A stretch of 64,000 nucleotides of DNA from Actinomycetota bacterium (GTDB taxonomy: Bacteria > Actinomycetota > Acidimicrobiia > Acidimicrobiales > Aldehydirespiratoraceae). Positions 8,827 through 16,873 of the stretch are shown here, in pieces (position 1 is the first letter of the stretch; each line of letters begins with the position of its first letter). A program made the position numbers and the translations under genes. The stretch lies in NCBI GenBank assembly GCA_029979265.1, contig JAPOHW010000011.1:62001-126000 (forward strand), in the 5' to 3' direction. A model generated the notes under the pieces. That model was given only the letters and a program-made list of their open reading frames with translations. It was not told the origin of the DNA and did no database searches.

Positions 8827-9840
8827 TCAGGCCAACGCGGCGCAGATGGTGTTGGTGAGCAGGGTGCTCACCACATACGGGTCGGCGTTGGCATTGGGAC
8901 GGCGGTCCTCGATGTAGCCCTTCCCGTCCTTCGCAACCTGCCACGGGATCCGGATTGAGGCACCGCGGTCCGAAACGCCGTAGCTGAACTGGTCGTAGCG
9001 CTGGGTCTCGTGGGCGCCGGTGAGCCGATCCTCGATACCGACGCCGTAGCCGGCCAGGTGCTCTTCGGGCTTGCCGGGGGCGCCCATCGCTTCGCAGGCA
9101 GCCTCGATTGCGTCGTAGCTCTCGCGCATGGCGGCAGTCGAGAAGTTGGTGTGCATACCAGCCCCGTTCCAGTCGCCCTTCATCGGCTTCGCCTCGATGC
9201 TGACCTCGACGTTGTACTTTTCGGCGAGACGGAACAGCAGGTAGCGGGCAACCCACAGATGGTCGCCGACCTCAACGGTGTCGGCTGGGCCGATCTGGAA
9301 CTCCCACTGACCCGGCATCACCTCGGCGTTGGTACCGGAGATCTTGAGGCCGGCTGCGATGCAGGCGCTGGTGTGCTCTTCGATGAGGTCACGACCGTGG
9401 ATCTTCAGTGCACCGACGCCGCAGTAGTACGGGCCCTGTGGCGCCGGGAACCCGTTGTTCGGGAAGCCGGCGGGCCAGCCGGTTGCAGGGTTGATGAGCG
9501 TGTACTCCTGCTCGAGGCCGAACCACGGCTGCTGATCGCCGAACTGCTCCATCGCAGCGCGAGCCGCCGCACGGGTGTTGGTCGGGTGCGGGGACAGATC
9601 GCCGGTGAGCAGTGTCTCGCACAGCACCAGGATGTTGTCGCCACCGCGAATCGGGTCGGGACATTCGAAGACCGGCTGCAAGACGACATCGGAGTTGTCA
9701 CCGGTCGCCTGATTGGTGCTGGAACCGTCGTAGCCCCAGATGCCAGGCGTATCGCCGTCAGCCAGGATCTTGGTCTTGGAACGGATTTCACGAGTCGGCT
9801 CCGACCCGTCGATCCAGAGATATTCAGCCCTGTAGGCCAT
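8827..9840 (-). CDS. glnII: Glutamine synthetase type II (eukaryotic type)
   Basis: The 337-residue protein matches GSII enzymes, the short form shared by eukaryotes, Streptomyces and rhizobia, which make glutamine from glutamate, ammonia and ATP. The N-terminus AEYLWIDGSE, the GYDGSSTNQA segment, the ATP/glutamate-site stretch GLEQEYTLI, the catalytic NGAGMHTNFST and the C-terminal IRIPWQVAKDGKGYIEDRRP are all present. ATG 9840 has an AAGAGGAA ribosome site at good spacing, so this gene keeps a leader. It is divergent from a type I synthetase and a GlnR-like regulator, which suggests nitrogen control from the shared 229-bp region. Confidence 0.96.
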   Translation of the reverse strand: MAYRAEYLWIDGSEPTREIRSKTKILADGDTPGIWGYDGSSTNQATGDNSDVVLQPVFECPDPIRGGDNILVLCETLLTGDLSPHPTNTRAAARAAMEQFGDQQPWFGLEQEYTLINPATGWPAGFPNNGFPAPQGPYYCGVGALKIHGRDLIEEHTSACIAAGLKISGTNAEVMPGQWEFQIGPADTVEVGDHLWVARYLLFRLAEKYNVEVSIEAKPMKGDWNGAGMHTNFSTAAMRESYDAIEAACEAMGAPGKPEEHLAGYGVGIEDRLTGAHETQRYDQFSYGVSDRGASIRIPWQVAKDGKGYIEDRRPNANADPYVVSTLLTNTICAALA

Positions 9841-9957
9841 GGTGCATTCCTCTTGCGGTGGTTGTGGGCGCCCGATCGGCGCACATGACGTCGAGCGGCG
9901 AACAGCCGCCTCGGCGAGCAGGTTCGCAGCCGTCGTTTTCAACGCTGTTGCTCGATT

Positions 9958-9974
9958 GTGAACGGAGTGTGAAC
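9958..9974. promoter_or_regulatory. Direct repeat GTGAAC-N5-GTGAAC, candidate GlnR-type site
   Basis: GTGAAC occurs at 9958-9963 and 9969-9974, one helical turn (11 bp) apart, in the region between divergent glnII and glnA. OmpR-family regulators such as GlnR bind tandem half-sites with this spacing. Assignment to the neighbouring regulator is an inference. Confidence 0.4.
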
Positions 9975-10069
9975 GAGCCCCCGCAGGCCTTCCGCGGTGC
10001 GTCCGCGCCCGCCACGCTGTGAAATGGCTCGTCGTTCCGGCAAGCTGAACCTCACCAGTGGGAGTCGTC

Positions 10070-11407
10070 ATGTCGAGAGAACAGGAATACGTCCTTCGCA
10101 CGGTCGAAGAGCGCGGCGTGCGCCTCATCCGGCTGTGGTTCACCGACGTCCTCGGCCAGCTCAAGTCGGTTGCCATTTCACCGGCCGAGCTCGATGCCGT
10201 GTTCGACGAAGGTGTGCAGTTCGATGGCACAGCCATCGACGGGTTCAGCCGGGTGCACGAGTCCGACGTTCTCGCCCGACCCGACGCGACCACGTTCGAG
10301 TTGTTGCCGTGGGCCAAGGCCGACGAACCGTCCGGGCGAATGTTTTGCAACATCGAGAATCTCGACGGCACGGCGTTCGAAGGCGATCCACGCCAGATCC
10401 TGCAGCGGAATCTGCAACTGGCGCGGGGCCACGGGTACACGTTCTTTGCCGCTCCCGAAGCAGAGTTCTTCTATTTCGAGTCGGGCGATCCGGCAAGTGG
10501 TCGTCCCACGCCGCTCGATCGAGCCAGCTATTTCGATCTCACCACCTCTGACGTGTCGAGCGATCTGCGCAAGACGACGATCCACATGCTCGAGGCGATG
10601 GGGATCCCCGTCGAGTACTCGTTCCACGAAGACTCGCCGAGCCAGCACGAAATCGATCTTCGGTACACCGAAGCACTCGACATGGCCGACAACATCATGA
10701 CGCTGCGTCTCGTCGTGAAGAAGATCGCCATGGATCGCGGTTGCTACGCCACGTTCATGCCCAAGCCGCTCAACGGCGTGCAGGGCTCAGGAATGCACAC
10801 CCACCTATCGCTGTTCGAGGGCGAGCAGAACGTGTTCCACGACCCCGACGATGAGTATGGCCTGTCGGCTACCGGGCGGCAGTTCACCGCTGGCGTGTTG
10901 CATCACGCGCGGGAGATCACTGCGGTCACCAATCAGTTGGTCAACAGCTACAAGCGTTTCGCCGAGAAGTCGGAGGCGCCACCGTTCGTGGCCTGGGCCA
11001 GAAACAATCGATCAGCGCTCGTACGGGTCCCGGTTCGCAAAGCCGGCAAGCCCGAATCGGCCCGCATCGAGTACCGGGGCCTCGACGGCGCAACGAACCC
11101 CTATCTCGCCTTCTCGTTGATACTCGCCGCTGGGCTTCGGGGCATCACCGAGCGCTACGACCTCCCCACCGAAATCAATGTCAACCTGTTCGAAATGAAC
11201 GACCATCAACGCCGCGAGATCGGTATCGAACCGCTCCCCCGGTCCCTCGACGAGGCGCTCGACATCATGGAAGAGTCGAAGCTTGCTCGCGACACCCTGG
11301 GGGAACACGTCTTCGAGTGGTTCCTGCGCAACAAGCGGACCGAGTGGGCCGAGTTTCAGGCTCAGGTGACCCCGTTCGAACTCGACCGGTACCTCTCCAC
11401 CTGGTAG
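10070..11407 (+). CDS. glnA: Glutamine synthetase type I, short alpha-like form
   Basis: The 445-residue protein matches the type I fold: FTDVLGQLKSVAI, QFDGTAIDGFSR, PEAEFFYFE, the catalytic region NGVQGSGMHTHLSLF and RIEYRGLDGATNPYLAFS. It resembles actinobacterial GlnA2-class proteins, some of which are true synthetases and some gamma-glutamylpolyamine synthetases, so the substrate is not certain. The adenylylation tyrosine segment NLYDLP of beta-type enzymes is replaced here by NLFEMN, so control by GlnE is unlikely. ATG 10070 follows a GGGAG ribosome site; a slightly longer start is possible. The regulator gene follows after 11 bases. Confidence 0.93.
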   Translation: MSREQEYVLRTVEERGVRLIRLWFTDVLGQLKSVAISPAELDAVFDEGVQFDGTAIDGFSRVHESDVLARPDATTFELLPWAKADEPSGRMFCNIENLDGTAFEGDPRQILQRNLQLARGHGYTFFAAPEAEFFYFESGDPASGRPTPLDRASYFDLTTSDVSSDLRKTTIHMLEAMGIPVEYSFHEDSPSQHEIDLRYTEALDMADNIMTLRLVVKKIAMDRGCYATFMPKPLNGVQGSGMHTHLSLFEGEQNVFHDPDDEYGLSATGRQFTAGVLHHAREITAVTNQLVNSYKRFAEKSEAPPFVAWARNNRSALVRVPVRKAGKPESARIEYRGLDGATNPYLAFSLILAAGLRGITERYDLPTEINVNLFEMNDHQRREIGIEPLPRSLDEALDIMEESKLARDTLGEHVFEWFLRNKRTEWAEFQAQVTPFELDRYLSTW

Positions 11408-11418
11408 GTCGCACCGAA

Positions 11419-12096
11419 ATGGACCCACTGCTCGTCTTTCCGTCCCCGGCACCGCCGGAACTGGCCCAAGCGCTCGATCTCGGTGGCTGGGCGTGGAAGG
11501 CCGCGGCTGACCTCGACCAGGCCCGAAGCGAACAACCCCCCGACGGCTGGGTCGGCGCGCTGATCGTGGCCGGGAACGAACCCGACGATGCCTTCCGGCT
11601 CTGTCGGTCGATCCGCAGCGGTGACGTCCACGTGGGCTCGGTGCTATTGCTGATCGGTGGTGGCCGACTCGCGTCTCTCGACTTTCGCGAGGACCTTTTC
11701 GACGACTTCTGTCTGTACCCGTTCCACCCCGTCGAACTCGAGGCGCGCCTCAAGCACCTGTTCCGCCGCACCGGTCAAGCCGAACGCGCCGAGATCATCG
11801 AGTACGGCCCCCTCGGCATGAACCTCGAGACCTACCAGGCCGCGATCGAGGGGAAGCCGCTCGACCTCACCTACATGGAGTACGAGCTCTTGCGGTTCCT
11901 GGCCCAGCATCCCGGCAAAGTGTTCACCCGGGAGACACTGCTGAGCCGCGTCTGGGGCTACGACTACTACGGCGGTGCTCGCACCGTCGACGTCCATGTG
12001 CGCCGTCTTCGCTCGAAGCTGGGTGAGGAACACGCGAATCTGATCCAGACCGTTCGGTCGGTCGGCTACAGCTTCGGCACGAGTCGCTGGGTCTGA
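11419..12096 (+). CDS. glnR: GlnR-like orphan OmpR-family regulator
   Basis: The 225-residue protein has a receiver-like domain (about 1-115) and a C-terminal winged helix (about 128-222), with TYMEYELLRFLAQHPGKVFT and GGARTVDVHVRRLRSKLG. The winged helix closely resembles actinomycete GlnR, the global nitrogen regulator. The receiver is degenerate: the phospho-acceptor strand reads GALIVAGNEPDD, with no aspartate where response regulators carry it, as expected of phosphorylation-independent orphans. It sits 11 bases after glnA and close to glnII, the classic GlnR targets. The GlnR name rests on domain type and context; MtrA-like regulators are the alternative. Confidence 0.8.
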   Translation: MDPLLVFPSPAPPELAQALDLGGWAWKAAADLDQARSEQPPDGWVGALIVAGNEPDDAFRLCRSIRSGDVHVGSVLLLIGGGRLASLDFREDLFDDFCLYPFHPVELEARLKHLFRRTGQAERAEIIEYGPLGMNLETYQAAIEGKPLDLTYMEYELLRFLAQHPGKVFTRETLLSRVWGYDYYGGARTVDVHVRRLRSKLGEEHANLIQTVRSVGYSFGTSRWV

Positions 12097-12109
12097 GACC
12101 GGCTGGCAC

Positions 12110-12304
12110 TCAGTCGTCGTAGGGGTTCGACTCCGACAGCGCGAGGTACTCGTTGGGCTCGCCATCGTCGGTCGTGTTCTCCCGGTCACTGTTGCGCCCG
12201 ATCAGTGAACCGAGGAAGCCGGCCAGGGGCAGCATGCTCATGAGCACGCCCACGGGCATGACCACGAGCAAGACCACGATGAAGATGATGGTTCCGACGT
12301 CCAT
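12110..12304 (-). CDS. Small membrane protein, unknown function
   Basis: This 64-residue protein has an N-terminal hydrophobic hairpin (IIFIVVLLVVMPVGVLMSML and AGFLGSLIG) followed by a charged acidic tail ending ESNPYDD. No family is recognised. The ATG at 12304 lies just downstream of RidA on the same strand. The 14-bp palindrome at 12316-12329 lies between the two genes. Confidence 0.65.
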   Translation of the reverse strand: MDVGTIIFIVVLLVVMPVGVLMSMLPLAGFLGSLIGRNSDRENTTDDGEPNEYLALSESNPYDD

Positions 12305-12315
12305 GGCGATAGTTA

Positions 12316-12329
12316 ACCCGATATCGGGT
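12316..12329. repeat. 14-bp perfect palindrome
   Basis: ACCCGATATCGGGT is a perfect palindrome spanning the end of ridA, 11 bases before the small membrane protein gene. It could be an operator for that gene; there is no further evidence. Confidence 0.3.
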
Positions 12330-12673
12330 CAGACCGTCGCAATCGCTTCGATCTCGACCTGGGCACCGAGCGGCAGCTTGGCAACCGCCACGGCGGATCG
12401 AGCCGGGCGATGGTCGCCGAACTCCTCCATGTAGATCTCGTTCATCGTGGCGTAGTCATCCATGTCGACCAAGAACACTGTGGTCTTCACGACGTCGGCG
12501 AGTGATGCGTTGGCCGACGAGAGCACACTGCGGAGGTTGACGAACACCTGCCGAAGTTCGGCTTCGAGGCCACCTTCGACGATTGCGCCGTCGGCAATAC
12601 CGACCTGGCCGGCGGTGAAGAGAAGATCGCCGCCTCGGACGATCGGGGTGTAGGGACCGACAGGCTTGCTCAT
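12329..12673 (-). CDS. ridA: RidA/YjgF family enamine/imine deaminase
   Basis: The 114-residue protein matches the RidA family, which hydrolyses reactive enamines and imines made by PLP enzymes and amine oxidation. Visible are GPYTPIVRGGDLLFTAGQVG, the central TTVFLVDMDDYATMNEIY and the C-terminal RSAVAVAKLPLGAQVEIEAIA containing the conserved substrate arginine of RSAV. It follows the compact xanthine-dehydrogenase-like gene on the same strand. A -10 box TAGGCT (minus strand, 12682-12687) ends eight bases before the ATG, so it may have its own start inside the end of that gene. Confidence 0.93.
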   Translation of the reverse strand: MSKPVGPYTPIVRGGDLLFTAGQVGIADGAIVEGGLEAELRQVFVNLRSVLSSANASLADVVKTTVFLVDMDDYATMNEIYMEEFGDHRPARSAVAVAKLPLGAQVEIEAIATV

Positions 12674-12684
12674 AGTCTGTCAGC

Positions 12685-14229
12685 CTACGTTGTTTGCGTC
12701 GGCCACGACGAAGGCAGCGCTGCGTGCAGCCAGGCTGCCGCGGCAACAGCAGCCATGACGGCGTCGCTTGCATTGACCGGTTCGCCATCGCTCGACTCCA
12801 ACGTCACGTCGATGGTGGGGGTGTCGACCGCGCGCAGAATGCCGAACGAACGAATGGTGAGGTCGTGGATCGAACCATCGTCGGGATCGACGGCAAGGTG
12901 CTCGCTGCGAACCAGCCCGAGTCCCATGTGTGCTGCACCGGTGCAATACGACCGCAGGACGGTCGCCTCCACTTCGTCGGCAACCGCGCCGGCCCGGACC
13001 CTGACTTCGACACTGCCGTCGTCGGCGATGGCAGCCGTTGCGGACCCACCTCCAGGTGAATCGATCCAACCGACCTCACCGCGAATTGCTGCGGCCAGCA
13101 CCGATGCTTCCAACCACCCCGCGCCGCGCACCACCCCATCGGTCGCCGGGCCGGGGATGTCGACCTCCTCGACAGTGACCTCGGGAAGCACCCGCACGAT
13201 CGCATCGACGATGCCGGCGGTTCGGGCAACGCGTATCACACCCGTGCCGTCCAACCTGAGTCCCGCTGCGAGCGGGGGACGCTTGGCGCCAAGCCGGACC
13301 ACATCTTCTCGGGCGTAGAGCACGCGAACCGGTCGATCGTGCTCATCGGCCAACCGGCGCGCCGCAGCGACCACCTCGGTGTTGGCCTTTCCCCCGAACG
13401 CGCCCCCGTTGGCCAGCGCTGACGCCGGGGGACCACCCGGAGCACACCACGAGGCATCGGTCTCGAGATACCCCGGCTCGACCCAGGATGTTTGCAGCGT
13501 GATGTCCCAATCCCCCACCGGAAGGTCGATGGGCGGGCGGAAGGTTGCGGTGGTGCGCCGACCCTGCACCTTGCCGGCGGCGCGCACGGCATCGGTGCGG
13601 GATGCGGCAACGATCCACTCCCCGGCCAGGTTCGGGTGCGGCACGGCGACCAGCGCATCCGCAGGAGCCGTGTCGTCGGCGAATCCACCCTCGCCGAGCG
13701 CGACGTTCGAGCCGACACCTTGGGCTGCGCCGCCCTCGATCTCGGCTCGTCGGATGGCGGCGTCCGTCACCGAGACCGACGGCGCAGCCGGAAATGCCAC
13801 CCACGCATCGACGATCGGCTGCCAGCCGGTGCACCGACAGAGGTGCGCGAGAAGCGCGTCTTCGGCTGTGCTGCGGTCGTCATGCTGCCCACCCTTCGCT
13901 CGCAAGCTCTCGAACCGGCACACGATGCCCGGTGTGCAGAACCCGCACTGACTCCCACCGGTCGACGTGAACGCCTCACCCCACGCGGTACGGGTTCGGT
14001 GGTCGAGCCCCTCCACCGTGGTGATCGCGCGACCGCTGACCCGACGAACCGGCGTGACACACGACACTCGCGCCTGGCCGTCGACGAGCACCGTGCAGCA
14101 ACCACACTGACCCTGCGGTGAGCAGCCGTCTTTGACCGAGGTGATGCCACACTCCCCACGAAGAACGTCGAGCAGCGTCGACGTCTCGTCGGCGACCGTC
14201 CGAGCCTCACCGTTGACGATGATCTCCAT
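12685..14229 (-). CDS. Compact fused 2Fe-2S / molybdopterin xanthine-dehydrogenase-like protein
   Basis: The 514-residue protein has two complete 2Fe-2S modules: a plant-type one (DGCSPQGQCGCC, VSC) and an all-helical one (CGFCTPGIVC, LCRCTGW). From about residue 165 there is only about 350 residues of molybdopterin-subunit-like sequence, against about 700 in xanthine dehydrogenases. Recognisable pieces are GGAFGGK, then RPVRVLYAREDVVRLG, and a C-terminal SFGILRAVDTPTIDV and NASDAVMAAVAAAAWL. The long second half of the cofactor-binding region is absent. There is no frameshift, and coding quality is uniform. A -10 box TAACCT ends seven bases before ATG 14229. Whether it binds cofactor, and its substrate, are unknown. 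Confidence 0.8.
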   Translation of the reverse strand: MEIIVNGEARTVADETSTLLDVLRGECGITSVKDGCSPQGQCGCCTVLVDGQARVSCVTPVRRVSGRAITTVEGLDHRTRTAWGEAFTSTGGSQCGFCTPGIVCRFESLRAKGGQHDDRSTAEDALLAHLCRCTGWQPIVDAWVAFPAAPSVSVTDAAIRRAEIEGGAAQGVGSNVALGEGGFADDTAPADALVAVPHPNLAGEWIVAASRTDAVRAAGKVQGRRTTATFRPPIDLPVGDWDITLQTSWVEPGYLETDASWCAPGGPPASALANGGAFGGKANTEVVAAARRLADEHDRPVRVLYAREDVVRLGAKRPPLAAGLRLDGTGVIRVARTAGIVDAIVRVLPEVTVEEVDIPGPATDGVVRGAGWLEASVLAAAIRGEVGWIDSPGGGSATAAIADDGSVEVRVRAGAVADEVEATVLRSYCTGAAHMGLGLVRSEHLAVDPDDGSIHDLTIRSFGILRAVDTPTIDVTLESSDGEPVNASDAVMAAVAAAAWLHAALPSSWPTQTT

Positions 14230-14236
14230 CAGTCGC

Positions 14237-14246
14237 AGGTTACGGT
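14237..14246. promoter_or_regulatory. Bidirectional promoter with overlapping -10 boxes
   Basis: AGGTTACGGT contains TAACCT on the minus strand (14237-14242), seven bases from ATG 14229, and TACGGT on the plus strand (14241-14246), eight bases from ATG 14255. The two boxes share the central TA, so two divergent leaderless genes would start from one 25-bp gap. Confidence 0.55.
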
Positions 14247-14254
14247 CAGCAGCA

Positions 14255-15139
14255 ATGGCTCAGTTCGACCGGCGTACCTTCTTGCTCGGCACCTCCACCC
14301 TGGCCCTCACCGCTGCATGCGGCGGCAACGACGACGTTTCGGTGTTCGGCGAGGGCGGGACCGGCGAGATCGCGTTCTTGATCCCGGTCTTCGCGACCGG
14401 GGCCCGACAGGACCCGACGGTCGTTGCCAACACGCCACAACGGCTGCCGTTCATCGTCGCCGACGAGATCGACAACCTGCGCGAGCAGGCCCCTGCGACC
14501 CTCGACATCCGGATCGAACGGGCCGGTGAGCTCGTCATCGATGCACAGGTCGATCGGCGGGCCGACGGCATCATCACGCCCTACTTTGCGCTGACGGTCG
14601 AATTCGGCGAGCCGGGCGAGTACTCGGCGTCGCTCCCTGGTCACCCCAAGGTCGCCGCCGTTCCCTTCACTGTCGTCGATGCCGACCAGGTGGCACTTCC
14701 ACAGGTGGGCGACACCATTGCACCGACCGCCACACCCACCAACGACGACGACCGGGGTGTGAGTCCGATCTGTACCCGGGCGATCCCGTGCCCGTTCCAC
14801 GACCGTTCCCATGCCGACGTCGCCACCAACGGTCGGCCAACAGTCCTTCTGATTGCGACACCGGGCTTTTGTCAGACCGACATCTGCGGACCGGTCGTCG
14901 ATCTTTTGATCGATGCAGCAGCCGACCGCGACGATGTCGATGTCATCCACGCCGAGGTGTACGTCGACCCGTCCGACTTCGCATCAGGCAGCTTCCCCGA
15001 GCTGACCTCGATCGTGCAGGCCACCAATCTGCCGTTCGAACCGGTCCTGTTCGTCCTCGACGGCGATGGTGTCGTGCTGGCACGCGTCGACACGACATTC
15101 GATCGCTCCGAACTGGCCGAGGCACTCGCGCTGGCATGA
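14255..15139 (+). CDS. Tat-exported lipoprotein with thioredoxin-like fold
   Basis: The 294-residue protein starts MAQFDRRTFLLGTSTLALTA then ACGG: a twin-arginine motif, a hydrophobic core and a lipobox cysteine, so it should be exported folded and lipid-anchored. A linker domain (about 30-160) precedes a thioredoxin-like domain: RPTVLLIATPGFCQTDICG puts two cysteines, four residues apart, at the usual redox position, and LPFEPVLFVLDGDGVVLARV supplies the conserved cis-proline region. The wide CxxxxC spacing is not the usual CxxC. It may handle thiols or metals at the cell surface. ATG 14255 is fixed by the -10 box just upstream. Confidence 0.8.
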   Translation: MAQFDRRTFLLGTSTLALTAACGGNDDVSVFGEGGTGEIAFLIPVFATGARQDPTVVANTPQRLPFIVADEIDNLREQAPATLDIRIERAGELVIDAQVDRRADGIITPYFALTVEFGEPGEYSASLPGHPKVAAVPFTVVDADQVALPQVGDTIAPTATPTNDDDRGVSPICTRAIPCPFHDRSHADVATNGRPTVLLIATPGFCQTDICGPVVDLLIDAAADRDDVDVIHAEVYVDPSDFASGSFPELTSIVQATNLPFEPVLFVLDGDGVVLARVDTTFDRSELAEALALA

Positions 15140-15152
15140 TCCGGGACGCGAA

Positions 15153-15179
15153 ACGATGCCGACCGAAGGCCGGCATCGT
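15153..15179. terminator. Hairpin between convergent lipoprotein and erpA genes
   Basis: ACGATGCCG (15153-15161) pairs with CGGCATCGT (15171-15179), with two more pairs inside after one mismatch. It lies between two gene ends and can serve both strands. Confidence 0.65.
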
Positions 15180-15203
15180 CGAGTTGGCCGGAGCGGGTGA
15201 CCG

Positions 15204-15524
15204 TCAGCTGAAGGACTGACCGCAACCGCAGGTGCGCTGCGCATTCGGGTTGTCGATCGAGAACCCGGCGTCCTGCAGACCGTCCTTGTAGTCGAGCGTG
15301 GCGCCCTCGAGGAGTTGGGCCGACTGCGGGTCGACGACCACGTCGACTCCCGAGAAATCTTTGGTGATGTCGTCGGCGGCCCTGTCGGTGTCGAAGTACA
15401 TCTCGTACGAGAAGCCCGAGCATCCACCGGGGCGAACTGCGACGCGCAGTGCCAGGCCTTCCTCACCTTCAGCGGTGATGAGTTCACTGACCTTCGACGC
15501 TGCGTTGTCGGTGAGCGTGATCAT
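15204..15524 (-). CDS. erpA: A-type Fe-S cluster insertion protein
   Basis: The 106-residue HesB/IscA-family protein carries the three conserved cysteines: one in GGCSGFSYEM and two in the C-terminal CGCG. These hold a cluster for transfer to client proteins. The start at ATG 15524 has a GGAGG ribosome site eight bases upstream; a longer frame from 15566 would skip it. It is divergent from the Mrp gene with 113 bases between, so two Fe-S assembly genes share a promoter region, near several multi-cluster molybdenum enzymes that need clusters. Confidence 0.93.
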   Translation of the reverse strand: MITLTDNAASKVSELITAEGEEGLALRVAVRPGGCSGFSYEMYFDTDRAADDITKDFSGVDVVVDPQSAQLLEGATLDYKDGLQDAGFSIDNPNAQRTCGCGQSFS

Positions 15525-15625
15525 GTCGGGGCCTCCAGAGATGGGCGTCAACCGGAACGAACCCAAGTGTACCGGTCGATATTCCTTCGGCGGTAGCCGG
15601 CCAGTTCTTTGGCCACGGTGGGACC

Positions 15626-15631
15626 TATCCT
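15626..15631 (+). promoter_or_regulatory. -10 box of mrp
   Basis: TATCCT ends six bases before GTG 15638, giving a leaderless start. Confidence 0.5.
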
Positions 15632-15637
15632 GAGAGC

Positions 15638-16825
15638 GTGACCACCGCGCCCCCCACCGCAGATCATGTCATGGGTCTGATGAGCGGCGTGATCGATCCC
15701 GAGCTCGGCTCCGACATCGTCGAACTCGGGATGGCCAAGAGCGCAGACGTCTCCGACGACGGCGTCATCACCCTCGAGATCGCACTGACGACGTCGGGAT
15801 GCCCTCTTCGGGCCCAGATCCAAAAAGACATCCGAAGTCGACTCACCAACCTGCCCGGCGTCACCCGGGTGAAGATCAATTGGGGGGAACTCTCCCAGGA
15901 CGAGCGCGCCGAAGCGATGGCGAAAGCTCGTTTCAACGTCAGCCAGAACGCCCCCGACACCTCGATTCCGTCGACCACCAAGGTCATCATGATCGCCTCG
16001 GGCAAGGGTGGGGTCGGCAAGTCGTCGATCACCACCAACCTCGCAGCCGCACTCGCCGAGAACGGTCATGCGGTCGGCGTCATGGACGCCGACATCTGGG
16101 GTTTCTCCGTGCCCCGCATGCTGGGAGTCGACGGTGAGCTGCTCAGCAAGGGCGGCAAGATCCAGCCCCTGGTGCGCACCATCGGTACGGGCCGTCTCGA
16201 GGTCGTCTCGATGGGGTTCTTGGTCGCCCAGGAAGACACCGCCCTGATGTGGCGGGGCTTGATGCTCAACCGCGCCGTGCAGCACTTCTGTCAAGACGTC
16301 GACTGGCCCGCTGACCTCGACTATCTCCTGATCGACATGCCACCCGGGACCGGCGATGTCCAGATGGGGCTGGCCAAGATGTTGCCGAGAGCCGAGATGA
16401 TCATCGTCACCACGCCTGCGCTCAACGCCCAGAAGGTCGCAGCCCGCGTGGCCGACATGGGACGCAAGAACTATCTCCGTATCGTCGGAGTGATCGAGAA
16501 CATGTCGGAGTTCGTCGCTCCCGATGGCAGCCGCCATCCGATCTTCGGCGCCGGCGGTGGTGCACAACTCGCGGCCGATGTCGGTGCGCCGATGCTCGGC
16601 AGCGTGCCGATCGAGTCGGCGGTGAGCGAGGGGGGTGACAGGGGCGAACCCGCTGCACTCGGTGACGGTCCAGCTGCTGAGTCCCTCCGCGCGATCGCAA
16701 CCCTCATCGCCGAGGAATACGTGCCGCCTGTGGAGATGGCGGGTTGTAGCGCCCGCATGCTCGACGCCGCCATGGCAGCCCTCGACGCGCTCGACGATCA
16801 CGACGTCGACACAGCCGCCTCCTGA
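15638..16825 (+). CDS. mrp: Mrp/ApbC-type Fe-S carrier ATPase
   Basis: The 395-residue protein has an N-terminal MIP18/DUF59 domain (about 5-90, with TTSGCPLR) and a deviant Walker A, SGKGGVGKSSITTNLA, in a P-loop domain. The family binds an Fe-S cluster at a dimer interface and hands it on. In most members a CxxC motif follows ENMS; here that segment is ENMSEFVAPDGSRHPIFGAGGG split as ENMSEFVAPDGSRHPIF, with no cysteine, so cluster binding by the usual ligands is not possible. A lone cysteine is near the C-terminus (GCSARM). It is divergent from erpA. Confidence 0.92.
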   Translation: MTTAPPTADHVMGLMSGVIDPELGSDIVELGMAKSADVSDDGVITLEIALTTSGCPLRAQIQKDIRSRLTNLPGVTRVKINWGELSQDERAEAMAKARFNVSQNAPDTSIPSTTKVIMIASGKGGVGKSSITTNLAAALAENGHAVGVMDADIWGFSVPRMLGVDGELLSKGGKIQPLVRTIGTGRLEVVSMGFLVAQEDTALMWRGLMLNRAVQHFCQDVDWPADLDYLLIDMPPGTGDVQMGLAKMLPRAEMIIVTTPALNAQKVAARVADMGRKNYLRIVGVIENMSEFVAPDGSRHPIFGAGGGAQLAADVGAPMLGSVPIESAVSEGGDRGEPAALGDGPAAESLRAIATLIAEEYVPPVEMAGCSARMLDAAMAALDALDDHDVDTAAS

Positions 16826-16873
16826 TCGCCACATTGGCCGGCACGGCCGGCCGCACTGCGCAGTGAGAGCCCG

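Noticed and set aside
12685-14229. Compact xanthine-dehydrogenase-like gene as a pseudogene
   Set aside because: The frame is intact, start and promoter are present, both Fe-S modules are complete and the C-terminal conserved segments remain, so decay is not the best explanation.
16826-16873. GGCCGG and CACTGC/GCAGTG symmetric sequences between mrp and fxsA
   Set aside because: Stems are short and overlapping, and such GC palindromes are frequent by chance here; not firm enough to call a terminator.
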